Origin: Paramacrobiotus richtersi
Taxonomy: Eukaryota > Tardigrada > Eutardigrada > Parachela > Macrobiotidae
DNA: 34,100 nucleotides
Reading direction: 5' to 3'
NCBI GenBank assembly: GCA_034698045.1
Contig: JAQGAU010000220.1
Span: forward strand, 1-34,100
In this document: positions 1 to 10,420 of the stretch, piece after piece
Layout: the number at the start of each line of letters is the position of its first letter
Numbering within the stretch: the first letter of the stretch is position 1
The notes under the pieces: model-generated
The model's input: the letters and a program-made list of their open reading frames with translations, nothing else
Told to the model about the DNA's origin: nothing
Database searches by the model: none
Made by a program: the position numbers and the translations under genes

Positions 1-113
1 GGACATACTGCTCAACCGGACAAATCGAGAAATCAAACTTCACACTGCCAGCTTTTTCCAATAATTCATACGCGTCCTTACTTAATAAGCTTGACCTTAA
101 AAACATTGCACAA

Positions 114-1305
114 ATGTCTGGGACCTTTGTTTTACTGTTAGCGCTAGCTTTTGTATCGGCGATACACGCCTCTTTAGAGGTCGGCAACGGCGTATACGAT
201 CGGATGGACAAGAATCTCTACAGCAAGATTCAAGATACGGTGTGGCCTTCTTGCAACAGATATGACCCACAATCCCGCGAAAATGCCAACGGATCACCCC
301 AACGCGACCTGGCACACTGGATGAATGAGGGTTTTGCCAGCAGCATAGCCAGCGAAGATTACTTCTGGGCAATTGAAATCGCCGGTCAATTTGAGGGCGA
401 ACTTCTACGAGGTCCTCATAATCAACTGGATCCTGTACCGGAGGCAAGTGGCCCAGCGGTATATTATACGATGCAACTGTTGTAGGTGAATATACACTAC
501 AGCGCTGATTATTTACCGGCTGTTGCAACGGTGTTGCCGTTGAGCGTTACAGATTTTTTAAATAAGTAGTTTGTGATAATGCAGTCGTTATACTCTCGGC
601 CGCGGTTCGATCCCGCGTAGTTGCAACTTTTTTTGCGAATTTGCTTAGATATTAATATACGAGAGTAAAACCTTTGCTTTGGACACTATAAATCATGGTT
701 TGCTGTAGGATAAGTCAGTGAGATGGTTCATGGTAGCAGAGCGCATGCGTATGAGTTTTGCCCTTAATAGTTAGCAACAAGATTTTGACAACCCCCAGTC
801 CGTTGTAGGACGCAGGAAGAGTACAGATTTATGAAGCCACGTGTTACGGAGCAGCGATACGCATCAAGCTGTGGGTACGCACAGTGGTCGAAAAGGTCCG
901 TTCTGTTGTGACACTGGCCTGCCTACAACACCGAGGAGATCCGTCTGCCGTCCGAAGCCAGGTTCAGGAGCAGGTGGAAAGTCTCGTGGGGGCCGACCAT
1001 GATTTTACTTTCCAGATGCTAGGGGCTATTACCCAACAGAGTACGCCCGACAGAATAGTGAGTTGGCTAACAAGTAACACCATTAATTTTTGTCTTGATG
1101 TAAATGTTTCTATTTCTTACAGCCGATTGGACCTTTTGAAGTTTACCGGGGTGCATGCGACGACGGAGAACCGATACAAATTCAGCTACGGACAGTACGA
1201 ATGCTGACTGTTTCGGAGTGTCGTGCCGTCGGAATACTGAATAATGATAGGTTTCGCGAAATCTGTCCAGAGGACTCGACGGCCGAGCCTATTCTTCTTG
1301 GTTAA
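114..1305 (+). CDS. SecA: small secreted cysteine protein, family not recognised, 3 exons
   Basis: Exons are 114-443, 809-1057 and 1123-1305, with phase-0 introns; the product is about 253 aa. The ATG is supported by a 5'UTR block (..ACATTGCA..AAATGTC) shared with SecB and SecC. Residues 1-19 form a signal peptide ending I-H-A, so the protein probably enters the secretory pathway. Conserved cysteines fall in WPSC (C47), YEATC, LAC and RGAC, plus SEC near the end. Intron 1 has a GC donor, GAG|GCAAGT, aligned with the GT donor of SecC. The 66-aa frame starting in exon 2 and running unspliced through intron 2 gives a different C-terminus; splicing 1057 to 1123 instead gives PIGPFEVYRGACDDGEPIQ, which matches SecB and SecC. 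The function is unknown. The promoter lies partly outside the window. An alternative intron-1 donor at GTATAT (about position 459) is also in frame but is not conserved. Confidence 0.8.
577..632 (+). repeat. tRNA-like Pol III box / possible SINE head in SecA intron 1
   Basis: A B-box-like GGTTCGATCCC sits inside a perfect 5-bp T-arm (CGCGG, 7-nt loop, CCGCG) and is followed within about 15 nt by a T run that could end Pol III transcription. A weak A-box-like TAGTTTGTGATAATGC lies about 35 nt upstream. No complete cloverleaf forms, because the anticodon stem fails. This is therefore more likely a tRNA-derived SINE remnant than a tRNA gene. Confidence 0.35.
645..716 (+). repeat. short dispersed repeat, second copy at 7213-7292
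   Basis: The stretch running from ATACGAGAG through GACACTATAA to GATAAGTCA occurs here in SecA intron 1 and again near 7225-7285, with moderate divergence. It follows directly on the tRNA-like segment, so it could be the body of the same SINE-like element. Confidence 0.45.
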
Positions 1306-2850
1306 TTGGTTGTTCTTGTTCGATTCTGGGCCTGAATGTTTAAATTGAAAGAGGACATTTTTTATACTGATCGTGCATGACAATAATAATGTGAACTTTT
1401 TAGTTTAATTCCGTTGCATTCGTTAGGATCTTAGCGACTAATCTGAATGGATTAATTCGAAACGGATTATATTGATTATGATTATGTAAAAGGTGGGCCG
1501 GACTCGTCCAGCCAAATAAAAAGATCACGGGAAATTAAGAGTGCGTTGTGCACCTCAAGAAACGTGAAACTCTGCAAAACTGGGTCATATAGTTCGATCA
1601 TGATCAACCACTAGCCCGCGACCCACTAGCTATGTAGTATCGATTACGTTCATTATGAGGCGTTACTGAATGTTTTGTTTATTTTTAACTGACCAGTCAG
1701 CGTCCGCTGGCGTCGCAGACCGGAACAATCAACATGATTAGTCGAACTGTCTGCGCGGCTGATCGTGGTTGAAAACCCAACTGTGCCCAGTTTGATTCGA
1801 CGGCTAAGGTATCGGTTTGTGACACCCGCAACACCACGCTGCGTAAATCATAAGATATTTCGGGAACGGCACTGCCATTGTTGTTAATATCACTATGGCC
1901 GACGTGGCAGTAAGACTGAAGGGATTCGTTCGTTCGAAACTGCATATTCTGCAGCAGACTGAAGAGCTTGCACACCGAAACAACTCAAAGTGCTTCATTA
2001 TATACGACAGAACTTCGGGAAACATCAGAAGTGGTTAACAATGGGAAGAAGATGTGAAATTGGCACAGCTCACAGACTACGGAAAGTTCGCGGAATATCG
2101 GTCTGTTGACCTGAAATGACAAGAGTCTGATTTACATTCGCATCGCTATACAGTATTGCACAGTGTGCACTGGAACGTGGTCTATATCGGCAAATATTGT
2201 ACTCTTTTTATTCTGTTACGAGAACAATACAGCAGATGCGGTCTGATTTACGTACCACTGCTTTGAGGAAGTAAAAGAAGCGGATATCCACTCACTGTTT
2301 TCGGTTGTTCTATTCCCACTACCTGACTCCACCTATTGGCTGTTCTTACGGTCTTTAACATCAATTTTCACAATCCCATACTTATATTTTTTCTCTCAAA
2401 AACGTTTCCACGATATATTACATAAATCCTAAAAATGAGCCTACAGTTGTATAAAGCAATTTTACGATAAACGTTAGTCAAAAACCGAAGTACAATAAAA
2501 TCAATAGCGAATGCCACAGACAAAGGCAGCGTATTACCTTCGTGCCAAATAGTAAACAACAGCAATACATAGGTAGCCGGAACGTAGCAACTCAAACCCA
2601 TGAACGCGACTGCAGACCTGAAGATACTTTTGAACAGGTTATCTACGTGGTCCCGAGATTTAGCAATCTGTTTAACCAACAAGCATTAAACCAAAAACCA
2701 TCCGCTCGAAACCAGAGCAAATTACGCCGAGAGCATTAAAACCAAGCAAGCCCTTGAATTTACCATCAGAAGTTACTTAAAAGCAAATTTAATTTACATT
2801 CTACGGCTGTGCATCGGACACATTCGCACATAAGCTCGGTTTTAAACAGC
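1306..2850. other. SecA 3' flank and intergenic DNA
   Basis: Positions 1310-1400 (around GATTCTGGGCCTGAATGTTT and AATAATGTGAACTTT) recur downstream of SecB (5075-5150), at 10485-10600 and at 19865-19970. Positions 1760-2070 (TTTGTGACACCCGCAACA.. to ..ATATACGACAGAA) recur at 10700-10960 and partly at 20865-21010. These are duplicated flanks of the tandem array. From 2070 to 2850 I see no gene. A minus-strand frame ending at 2368 is hydrophobic (about 77 aa from its first ATG near 2598), but it has no recognisable domain or splice context. Confidence 0.6.
1515..1520 (+). promoter_or_regulatory. putative polyadenylation signal of SecA
   Basis: AATAAA lies 210 nt after the SecA stop codon. This is a reasonable 3'UTR length, but the assignment rests on the hexamer alone. 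Confidence 0.4.
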
Positions 2851-2854
2851 GCTA

Positions 2855-3184
2855 TCAAACTGAATTGCCATTTCTGCTTACGCAGTGCTAAAAAAATATA
2901 TCGCTTGCTGTGTTTCCAGAGTAGCACTAGCGTGACGCCGTGTGGGAATGATCCCATTCATGAGTTTTGGAGTGTTTCGCCTGTAAATCGCGGACCGGCC
3001 TGCTTATACGCGGAATGGCTGACAACACAGACCATGTGCGGTACATTGCAGCCATGTTCGTGTCGGCCACTTCCATCTTCATTTTCCATCCACAGGCAGC
3101 TGAATGAACAGTTTCGCGCGACGAATCTGCATTTTTACCACCACTGTTTTTGACAGCCAGTAATGCACACTACAATATATAAAG
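2855..3184 (+). promoter_or_regulatory. SecB promoter block with TATA box
   Basis: TATATAAAG lies at 3176-3184, 51 nt before the SecB ATG. About 330 bp upstream of it align with the region before SecC (8145-8513). Shared pieces include GCAGTG.TAAAAA, GTAGCACT/C, CATTTTTACC.CCACTG and TTGACA.CCAG.AATG. The conservation extends beyond the transcript, so it may be regulatory, although recent duplication alone could explain it. Confidence 0.65.
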
Positions 3185-3234
3185 CTGTTTCATTTGACGA
3201 TGCATACCAGCGTGACCATAAGAACATTGCAAAC

Positions 3235-5000
3235 ATGTCAGTGACCCCTGATTTATTGTTGGCGCTAGCTTTCGTATCGGTGATAAATGCTTCTTTTGAG
3301 GTCGGCGAAGGCGTATCCGATCGGATGGGCCACAATCTCTATGACAAGGTTCACGCTCCGATGTGGACTGCATGCCTGATGTATGACCCACAATCCCGCG
3401 AAACTGACTACGGAAAACCTCAACGCCAGCTGGCAGACCGGATATATTGGAACTTGTTTAGCAGTATAGCGAGTGAAGGTTACTTCTGGGATATCGAAAT
3501 TACCGGTGAATTTGAGACAGAAGTTAGACACGGTCCCTTTGGTCGTCTTCAGTCCGACCCTGGGGTTGCAGCGACGGTCACTGCACCTGAGGCGAGTAGC
3601 TGTATATGTATTCTGGATGCAACAGCTATAGTTAGATTGTCGACCGAAGCGGAGCGAAGGTCCTCTATACTCAACTCAGATGGGTTTCGATGTCTGTCCG
3701 TCCTTCTGTCATTCGGTCGGTCGTCACTATTTTTATTTATTCTTAATATTTTTAATTAACATTTTTCATTATTTATTTATCCATTTTGCTTATTGAAATT
3801 TACTTTTTCTTCGAATTTATTATTTCTTTATGATGTGCTTTTTTATCTAATGCATTAATTTAAATGTATTATTTTCGGAAGTCAGCCCAAGTGCTTTTCA
3901 CCTGACGAAAGCTGTCTGTCAAATTTAAAAAGAGTAACTTTCGTAGCTGGCCACTTACTTGGACTTGGAGTCTTTTGAATTAACGCCTGTTCTGCACGAC
4001 CGCAATTAAAAAAACATCTTCGTTTCTTTGGGTCTGCAACTTTGCCGAAAATATTAAGATATTAAGCAATAGTGAAAGAATAGTATACAGTAGGATTTAT
4101 GAAAATGTAGTGAGTAATAGTAAGTAAAACAGCAAAGTCGGACAGTAATTTTGAGTAAGCGGTCAGAAGATCGAAGAGTGTTAGTACCCAACACTAGTTT
4201 TAAATTACCTTAACTCATGTTGCCCTATGTACGGACTTTCTTCGCTTCGCTCATTCAGCGTCCGCAAGCAGCGAGCGCACTTTCCTAGTTATACACCAAA
4301 TCGGTAATTGTATTGCAGCCACTGCCAGGTAATGCAATCATGACCACCACTGACTCCCGTTTGCAGGACCCAGGAAGAGTAAAGGATTACGAAGCCACGT
4401 GTTACCGACCCTCTAACGCAGCAGCAATACGCATCAAGCTGTGGATTCCCAATATCCTCGAGAAAATCCATACTGAAGTGACAACGGTATGCCTCGAATA
4501 CAGCGGACATCCATCTGACTTCAGAAGCCACATCAAGGATCAGGTGGAAAGTATCGTACAGGACGAGTATGACTTTACTTTGCAGATATCGCAAGGAGAT
4601 ATTGCACAACAGAGTACGCCCGACAGAGTGGTGAGTTTAGTCACGCCTAGTGCAACATGTACTCATGCTAGTGCATTTAAACGTCAGCAGCTATTTTTAT
4701 GATTTCTAACAATTGTGAGTAAGGTGCGCTATCGCTGCGCAATTTTTTTTCCTTTTTGTTCTGGATATGGTCCGCCATCCGTGCAGTACTCTTGGCTAAC
4801 AAGTGACGCGGTTATGGCATGGTGTATGTGTAAACCGACGGTAATGTGTTTATTTCTTATAGCCGATTGGACCATTTCAAGTTTACCATGGTGAATGCGA
4901 CGGAGAACCAATACAAATTCAGCTACGGAAAGTACGACTGCCGAATAACTACGAGTGTAGTAATTCCTTTGATGCTATTTTTAAGACTCGGTACTGTTAA
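3235..5000 (+). CDS. SecB: small secreted cysteine protein, family not recognised, 3 exons
   Basis: Exons are 3235-3591, 4367-4630 and 4863-5000; the product is 252 aa. The start at 3235 was chosen over an upstream in-frame ATG at 3163 because 3163 lies before the TATA box and 3235 aligns with the SecA and SecC starts and signal peptides (..SVINA|S). Conserved cysteines are C47 (TACLMY), C131 (YEATC), the TVCLEY cysteine, C219 (YHGEC) and two more in the last 15 residues. The donor of intron 1 is GAG|GCGAGT, a GC-AG intron of 775 bp. The nearby GT four bases downstream would break the frame. Exon 3 in phase 0 starts PIGPFQVYHGEC and ends KTRYC. Intron 1 is AT-rich and holds one arm of a 78-bp inverted repeat. 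The function is unknown. Confidence 0.82.
4214..4291 (+). repeat. 78-bp inverted repeat, left arm
   Basis: This is the reverse complement of 5646-5723 with about ten mismatches. Shared cores are CCCTATGTACG, TTCGCTTCG, TCATTCAG and GCACTTTCCTAGTTA. The arms enclose SecB exons 2 and 3. No target-site duplication is evident. It may be two copies of one short repeat in opposite orientations rather than the ends of one element. Confidence 0.75.
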
Positions 5001-5645
5001 TTTTGTCCTGTTAATACGAATCGGTGGTCTACAGATATTCTTCTCTTCTGTGCTTATATTGTTCATTCTTTGTTTAATTGTGCGCCTGAAGGTTTACAGC
5101 GACACAAACGCCCTACTTTTGCTTGCAGTGTAGACTCCTCGTGCGTGATAGTAATGGACTCGGGTCTGTTCTTAATTTCTTGAATATCCCACTTTTCTAC
5201 AATCGTATATGGGTTCCTGCTCAAACCTTGCTTTTTAAAAATAAGTCTTAGGCAATTTGTCACAAGGTGCATACAAACAGGTTGGGTCTGTGCCGCGGTG
5301 GCATTAATGCCACTGCCCTGATTATTGCAACAAATACAGCTGATTTAAACGTTCTCCTCCGTCTATGGTACCTGATGTGCTGCACGGCATTTCGTCCCGG
5401 GAAAATTCGTCCCGCCCAAAAGATCCCAGTCCTGCGCCATAAAGGCCCGGAGCCAAAACGACCTAGGGTCAAACGGTCAGGGATAAGACGGCCAGCGGTA
5501 TCAACGGCCGCTGGCCAAAATTGTGGTTGACTGGCTCAGAGTACATCGAACGATTTGTATGTGTGCGACCTTATATAAGACAAATACATCGTGTCATTAT
5601 TGCAAAGCATAACATCAACTGTTTCATAATTCAGAATTCACTTAT
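5001..5645. other. SecB 3' flank and GC-rich segment with hairpin
   Basis: Positions 5035-5150 match the flank found after SecA. Positions 5385-5540 are GC-rich, with the repeated phrase ATTCGTCCCG and a 9-bp perfect stem (GGCCAGCGG at 5490-5498, CCGCTGGCC at 5508-5516), probably part of an old repeat. A TATATAAGA lies at 5572-5580 and is followed by CATTATTGCAAA, which faintly resembles the Sec 5'UTR, but no Sec-like exon follows. No gene is seen. Confidence 0.45.
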
Positions 5646-5723
5646 TAACTAGGAAAGTGCACTCGCTGATTGCGGGCACTGAATGATCGAAGCGAAGGAA
5701 GTACGTACATAGGGAAACATGAG
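5646..5723 (-). repeat. 78-bp inverted repeat, right arm
   Basis: This is the partner of 4214-4291 in opposite orientation, about 1.35 kb away and on the other side of SecB exons 2-3. Confidence 0.75.
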
Positions 5724-8144
5724 ACAAAGCATTATTATGGACCTACCTGCCAGCCCGGTACCAGAACAAATAAGGATTTTGAGTAAAAATCGATATAATT
5801 TTACCGATCTAAAAATCTGACTAAGAAAACGTTTTGGTAATTGTTGTCAGCAAAGTTCGCAAGTGCAGCACGATAATTTCACTGCCCTAGTTTTCATTTC
5901 TCATTTCACTTCCGGCAAAATACACTTCACTCACTCTTAAAAACCGAGATAACCTCCCCCCACAGAGACCTAAACAGTAACCCGTTCTTCGTTTTGTCAA
6001 GCAAAATTTGCCACCACACGAATGCAAAGAGTTCTTTTGGAGGCAAAAGTTTGCAGAAACCTCTTTATAGCTAGCCATGTTTCTGTTGCGGTAATTCGCA
6101 GTCCCTTCAAACAGTCAAGGGACTGCTCGTGGCCGACCGAGTATTGCTAAGCTATAACACTATTAGAAGCAAAATTATACTATATATTAAGAAATTAACA
6201 TTAAGAAATAAATAAGCAAATAACAAAACTTATTGCCCGATTAACTAATAATAATACTAAAACTATTACAACAATAAAACAGTTATCATATTATGTTATT
6301 AATAATAAAATAAATACAATAAATAATAAAATAAAACGAATGATACTAATATACTTATAATAAATAATAAAACAAATAGTGGGGTAAATAAATAAAATAA
6401 ATAGATTTAATAAATAATGAACTAAATAAATGAAAATAATGATGACCGACTGACGGAATGACCCACATACATCGAAATCCATTTGAGTTGAATATAAAGG
6501 ACCTTCGCTCCGCCTCGGTCGATTGTTCAGTTTATTCCTTATTGAGATTGATTCTGGTACAGTTCCTACTGTACTGGCCTGAGCCGTGTTGGTCATCTGA
6601 TGATGATGAGTTATTGGATTTGGGCCTAACACAACCGTAACTACGCTCTGGCATCAGACCATTTGAAACAAGTATTCAAAATTAAAAGAAAATATCCATA
6701 CGTACAAGTTCATATAATATGCAAGAGAAATAATCAATCCGGATTAGTACATCTGCCAGAGTTGCGAGTGCAAGTTCCGTGCAGCATATCAGGTGCCACA
6801 TATAGTAACCGGTCACAAAACCACGTATCGCGAGTTACCAAAATTACCGAAAAAATAAAAAAATGAAACTAAAGTGTACACGTGACATAAATTTCTTAAA
6901 CGCCTATTTCTTCGGGCCATAATTCAGTTAACGTTGCGTAATATAAGTTTACTGTTTGTATTTCGCAAACTGTGAGCATCAAGAGAAACCAAAAAATTAG
7001 TAGTTGCGTTACATATGTGAGATATGAAGTCACGAGAATTATTTGTTTATATTTTACTTTGTGTACTTGGCAACTATGAGTAGACTATCACTGTATGGCA
7101 TCTACCTGTACTGCACGATAAGTTGTCATCGATTAAAGGTACCGATCGGAAATATCATTTCGCTTAACATACATCATACTGTCACGACTGTGCCGTTAAT
7201 ATCGAGTGTCAAAATCTTTCTAGATACGAGAGAAAATTCCTTGTTTGAGACACTATAAGTTAGGCGTAGCTGTATGATAAGTCAAGATTTTGGAATATTA
7301 GTAGCTTTTGGCCATCTGGCTCTCCGTTCGCGGTTCTGGTGGATATTAGTGCCATAGCAGCACGCTACAAGAAACGTAATTATGTATTCAGTATGTGCTA
7401 CATAATACTACGTGTGAAGCATCGACATTAATATTTATTCTTTAAATATAACACCGGCTTTTGCTAAGGACAAACAATCAGTAAATGACGATCTAGGCAA
7501 CACGACCTCAGTAAAGTTAATCAGTTGCTAGGCATGTAACGACTTTTCCAGTATGCGCAACTCTCGAGATGACCAGAGGTCACGTACACTACACCACGCA
7601 ACATAAGAATAAGTGCCGTCCGTCTTCGGTTCTTCTTTATTTTTAAAAAGGTTATCATTGAGCCCACGACAGTACGTATGGCAAGGCGACCTACCCGTCA
7701 CCGGTCGGCATTCACGCGTTGGGTGGAATAACTCAGGCATGGTTAACACGGGCTGCATGGTGGCCCCCGTCGTTCATTAGGGCTTTCGACAGCTCAGTTT
7801 GCGCGGTCATTCAGTACAAGAAAGGTTAGCCCTTCGACCGCTTGGTTTATCCATAGTATGCTCTTAACGGATTTCACAGAAATGCTATCTAAGCATAACG
7901 GATTTCATAGAAACGCTATCTAAGCATAAGTGTGGCGAATTTGAGGGGGATGACGAGAAGGATTCCCATGCAGATGTCGACGGTCCCAGTTGAATCGGTC
8001 AACGTCTTGTCTATAACACGTAATGGCATCTTTCTTCCGTTTTGGACACCACTACTTTACTCTTTAATTTATCACTGATCCATGGGTCCATACTCCATAT
8101 GTAGTCCTGTTCTGCACTACTTCTCATTCTAGTTTTTGATTCGA
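5724..8144. other. Intergenic DNA with AT-rich tract, no gene seen
   Basis: Positions 6165-6435 are a low-complexity AT tract built on AATAAATA. The longest frames in this interval (6291-6632 minus, 7528-7758 minus) are low-complexity or lack any motif, splice context or start support. Positions 7213-7292 hold a second copy of the short repeat from SecA intron 1. Nothing else is supportable. Confidence 0.5.
7866..7927 (+). repeat. 31-bp tandem duplication
   Basis: Two adjacent 31-bp units, AACGGATTTCA..AAGCAT, differ at two positions. It lies in noncoding DNA. Confidence 0.9.
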
Positions 8145-8513
8145 CTTCTCAAGTGATGGCTTTTCCGCTTATGCAGTGGTTAAAAATAGTTCGCTTCCTG
8201 TTTTTCCGAAGTAGCACCCGGTGTGGTGGAAAAAGCACATTCATACATTTTTTGAGTGCTTCGTCTGTAACTCGCGGAGTAGCTTACCTACTTGTACGTG
8301 GAAAGCACAATAATTATTTGTCTGACAACGCAGACCATCCGCGGTGTACTGCATACATGTATTCGTGTATTCGTGTCGGCTCCTTCACCACTTAATGTAC
8401 ATCTTCAGTTTCCATCTACATACAGACAGCTGATTTACCATTTTGCGTGACTAATGTGCATTTTTACCCCCACTGCACTTGACAACCAGCAATGATCACC
8501 GAAGTATATAAGG
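8145..8513 (+). promoter_or_regulatory. SecC promoter block with TATA box
   Basis: TATATAAGG lies at 8505-8513, 71 nt before the SecC ATG. The preceding block aligns with the SecB promoter. A CCTCCTCCTCC run in the 5'UTR is peculiar to this copy. Confidence 0.65.
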
Positions 8514-8583
8514 CTATTTCGTGTGGCTATTTACCATATTAACCTCCTCCTCCTACCAGCGTGACTTTTAGAAGATTGCAGAA

Positions 8584-9626
8584 ATGTCCTTGACCTTTAC
8601 TTTATTGTTCGCGCTGGCTTTAGCATCGACGATAAATGCCAATTTGGAAGTCACATATGGCGTCTACGGTCGGATGAACAAAAGTCTGTACGACAAGATT
8701 CAAGCTGCGATGTGGCCTGCATGCAACATGTATGACCCAGAATCCGGTGAAACTAGATTACCCCAAAGCCAACTGGCATACCGTATAGATGAGGGTTTTT
8801 CTAACAGTATAGCGAGTGAAGGCTATTTCTGGGTAATCGAAATCTCCGGTCAATTTGCGGGCCAAGTAATACGCGGCCCTAGCGGTCATCATCAGGAGCA
8901 GGACCCTGTACCGGATGTGAGTTGCGGTATATTATAAATGCAACAACTGTAGATTGTTATACACTAGAGTGTTAACTGTATACCGGCTGTTATAAAGTAA
9001 TGCAATCATGACCACCACGGCCTCCTTTGTAGGGGAAAGGAAGAGTACAGATTTATGAAGCTACATGTACCAAAGGCATTAGTACAGCAGCAGCAGTACG
9101 CGTTCAGCTGTGGATACGCACATTGCTTGAGAGGATCCATTCGGAAGTGACAGCGGTATGCCGCAAATACAGAGGGAATCCGGCTGCCATAAGAAGCCAC
9201 ATTCTGGATCAGCTGGAAAATGGCGTACGGGCCGAGTATGACTTTTTTCTCGAGATGCCGCAGGGGGCCAAAACATTTCAGAGTACGCCCGGCCGACCGG
9301 TGAGTTTAACAACCCCTAGAATTTTAACATGGAGTCAAACTATTGTATCTTAACGTCAGCAGGTGTTTTTGTGAATCTTGTGTAAGGTGCACTCTCGTTG
9401 CATAATACTTTCTGTTCATTGGATATGGTCCGCCATCCGTGCAGCACAGATCTCTTGGCTAGCAAGTAACACGGTTTTGGCCTAATGTAAACGACGGCAG
9501 TGATTTTTTTTCTTACAGCAAACTGGACCTTTCCAACATTACCAGGGTGAATGCGACGGAGAACCGATAAAAATTCAGATATGGAAAGTAGGACCGCCGA
9601 GCACGGGCTGGAACAGCGTATATTAA
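8584..9626 (+). CDS. SecC: small secreted cysteine protein, family not recognised, 3 exons
   Basis: Exons are 8584-8916, 9033-9299 and 9519-9626; the product is 235 aa. Residues 1-19 are a signal peptide (..STINA|N). C47 is in WPACNMY, C123 in YEATC, C154 in AVCRKY and C212 in YQGEC. The first half (helix-like LYDKIQ..C..Y, then GYFWVIEI, then YEATC and VRVQLW) parallels the second (LLERIH..C..Y, then YDFFLEM, then YQGEC and IKIQIW). Intron 1 has an ordinary GT donor (GAT|GTGAGT), unlike SecA and SecB. Exon 3 is the shortest of the three and ends WNSVY. The alternating strand pattern with one cysteine pair per half could suit two small alpha-beta domains, but I do not recognise the family and claim no activity. 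Confidence 0.82.
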
Positions 9627-10420
9627 GCCGATTCTTTAAGCGCCCCCCACTGAGGCGCCGCGAAGTCCTCCGGCAACATTTCTGGAGTAGTTCGAATGTC
9701 CGTTCATTCCTGTAAAATTCAGGGAGCTTCTTTTGCCCCATATTACTGTCATGCGATAGCGCCATCATCGTCAAGTCAGCGAAGTCTCTTCTAAGAGTTT
9801 GGCTACTGCTGTGTTATAATAATTAACCCGTATCAATAGTGTTGCTCATGGCCTGGTGCCTGGTGGTAAGACGTCTGGCTCTAAGATCGTTGGCGGGGGT
9901 TAAATTCCTACTTTGAGTAACCTTTTTCTCAATTCTTAGTTCAAAAATCACTAAAAACAATTAAAAAAATCAAAAAATTCCAACAGCCAATGAAGTTTCT
10001 TCTAAAGAGTTTGGCTACTCTAGTGTTTTAATAATAACAATTATTATTATGTCTCTATTGTAAAACAGCAAACAGAGCAAATTCGAGTCGCTGTCCATCT
10101 GCTGAGTGTATTATCGGCCATGAATAGTTGTTGCGTTGACCTTTGACCAGCAGTAACAGTGTAAATGATTATCTTTTGTACATTCAATCGTACAAAAGGA
10201 ACCCTGGTATCCATTCTTTGTCTTGAGCAGAATACTTGAAATGTATTTACATGTTTACGGCTATTAGGGTTTTCATAGGCTCTTTCTTATTACCACTGCT
10301 TCCTGTGGTCAACTAATCAAGTTTTGACAGTTCGGCTCTCGTTGCTGGTGCATTCCATGGTTAAACCACCACTGTTTCGTTTATGACCACTCAACAGCCA
10401 TTCTACTGATCAAGAAAACA
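9627..10420. other. SecC downstream region with tRNA-like segment and direct repeats
   Basis: Positions 9848-9925 contain a tRNA-like stretch (GTGGTAAGACGTCTGGCTCTA.. GGGGGTTAAATTCC, then a T run) resembling a decayed tRNA-derived SINE head. It is flanked by a diverged direct repeat of about 50 bp (9779-9829 and 9988-10042, core AAGAGTTTGGCTACT), too long to be an ordinary SINE target duplication. No coding region is seen here. Confidence 0.4.

Noticed and set aside
577..632. A functional tRNA gene
   Set aside because: Only the T-arm is good; the acceptor and anticodon stems do not pair.
2368..2682. Minus-strand hydrophobic frame that might be a membrane-receptor exon
   Set aside because: It starts at TTG, has no acceptor/donor pair in phase and no family signature; the region is AT-rich.
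3163..3234. Upstream in-frame ATG extending SecB by 24 residues
   Set aside because: It lies before the TATA box, would bury the signal peptide, and has no counterpart in SecA or SecC.
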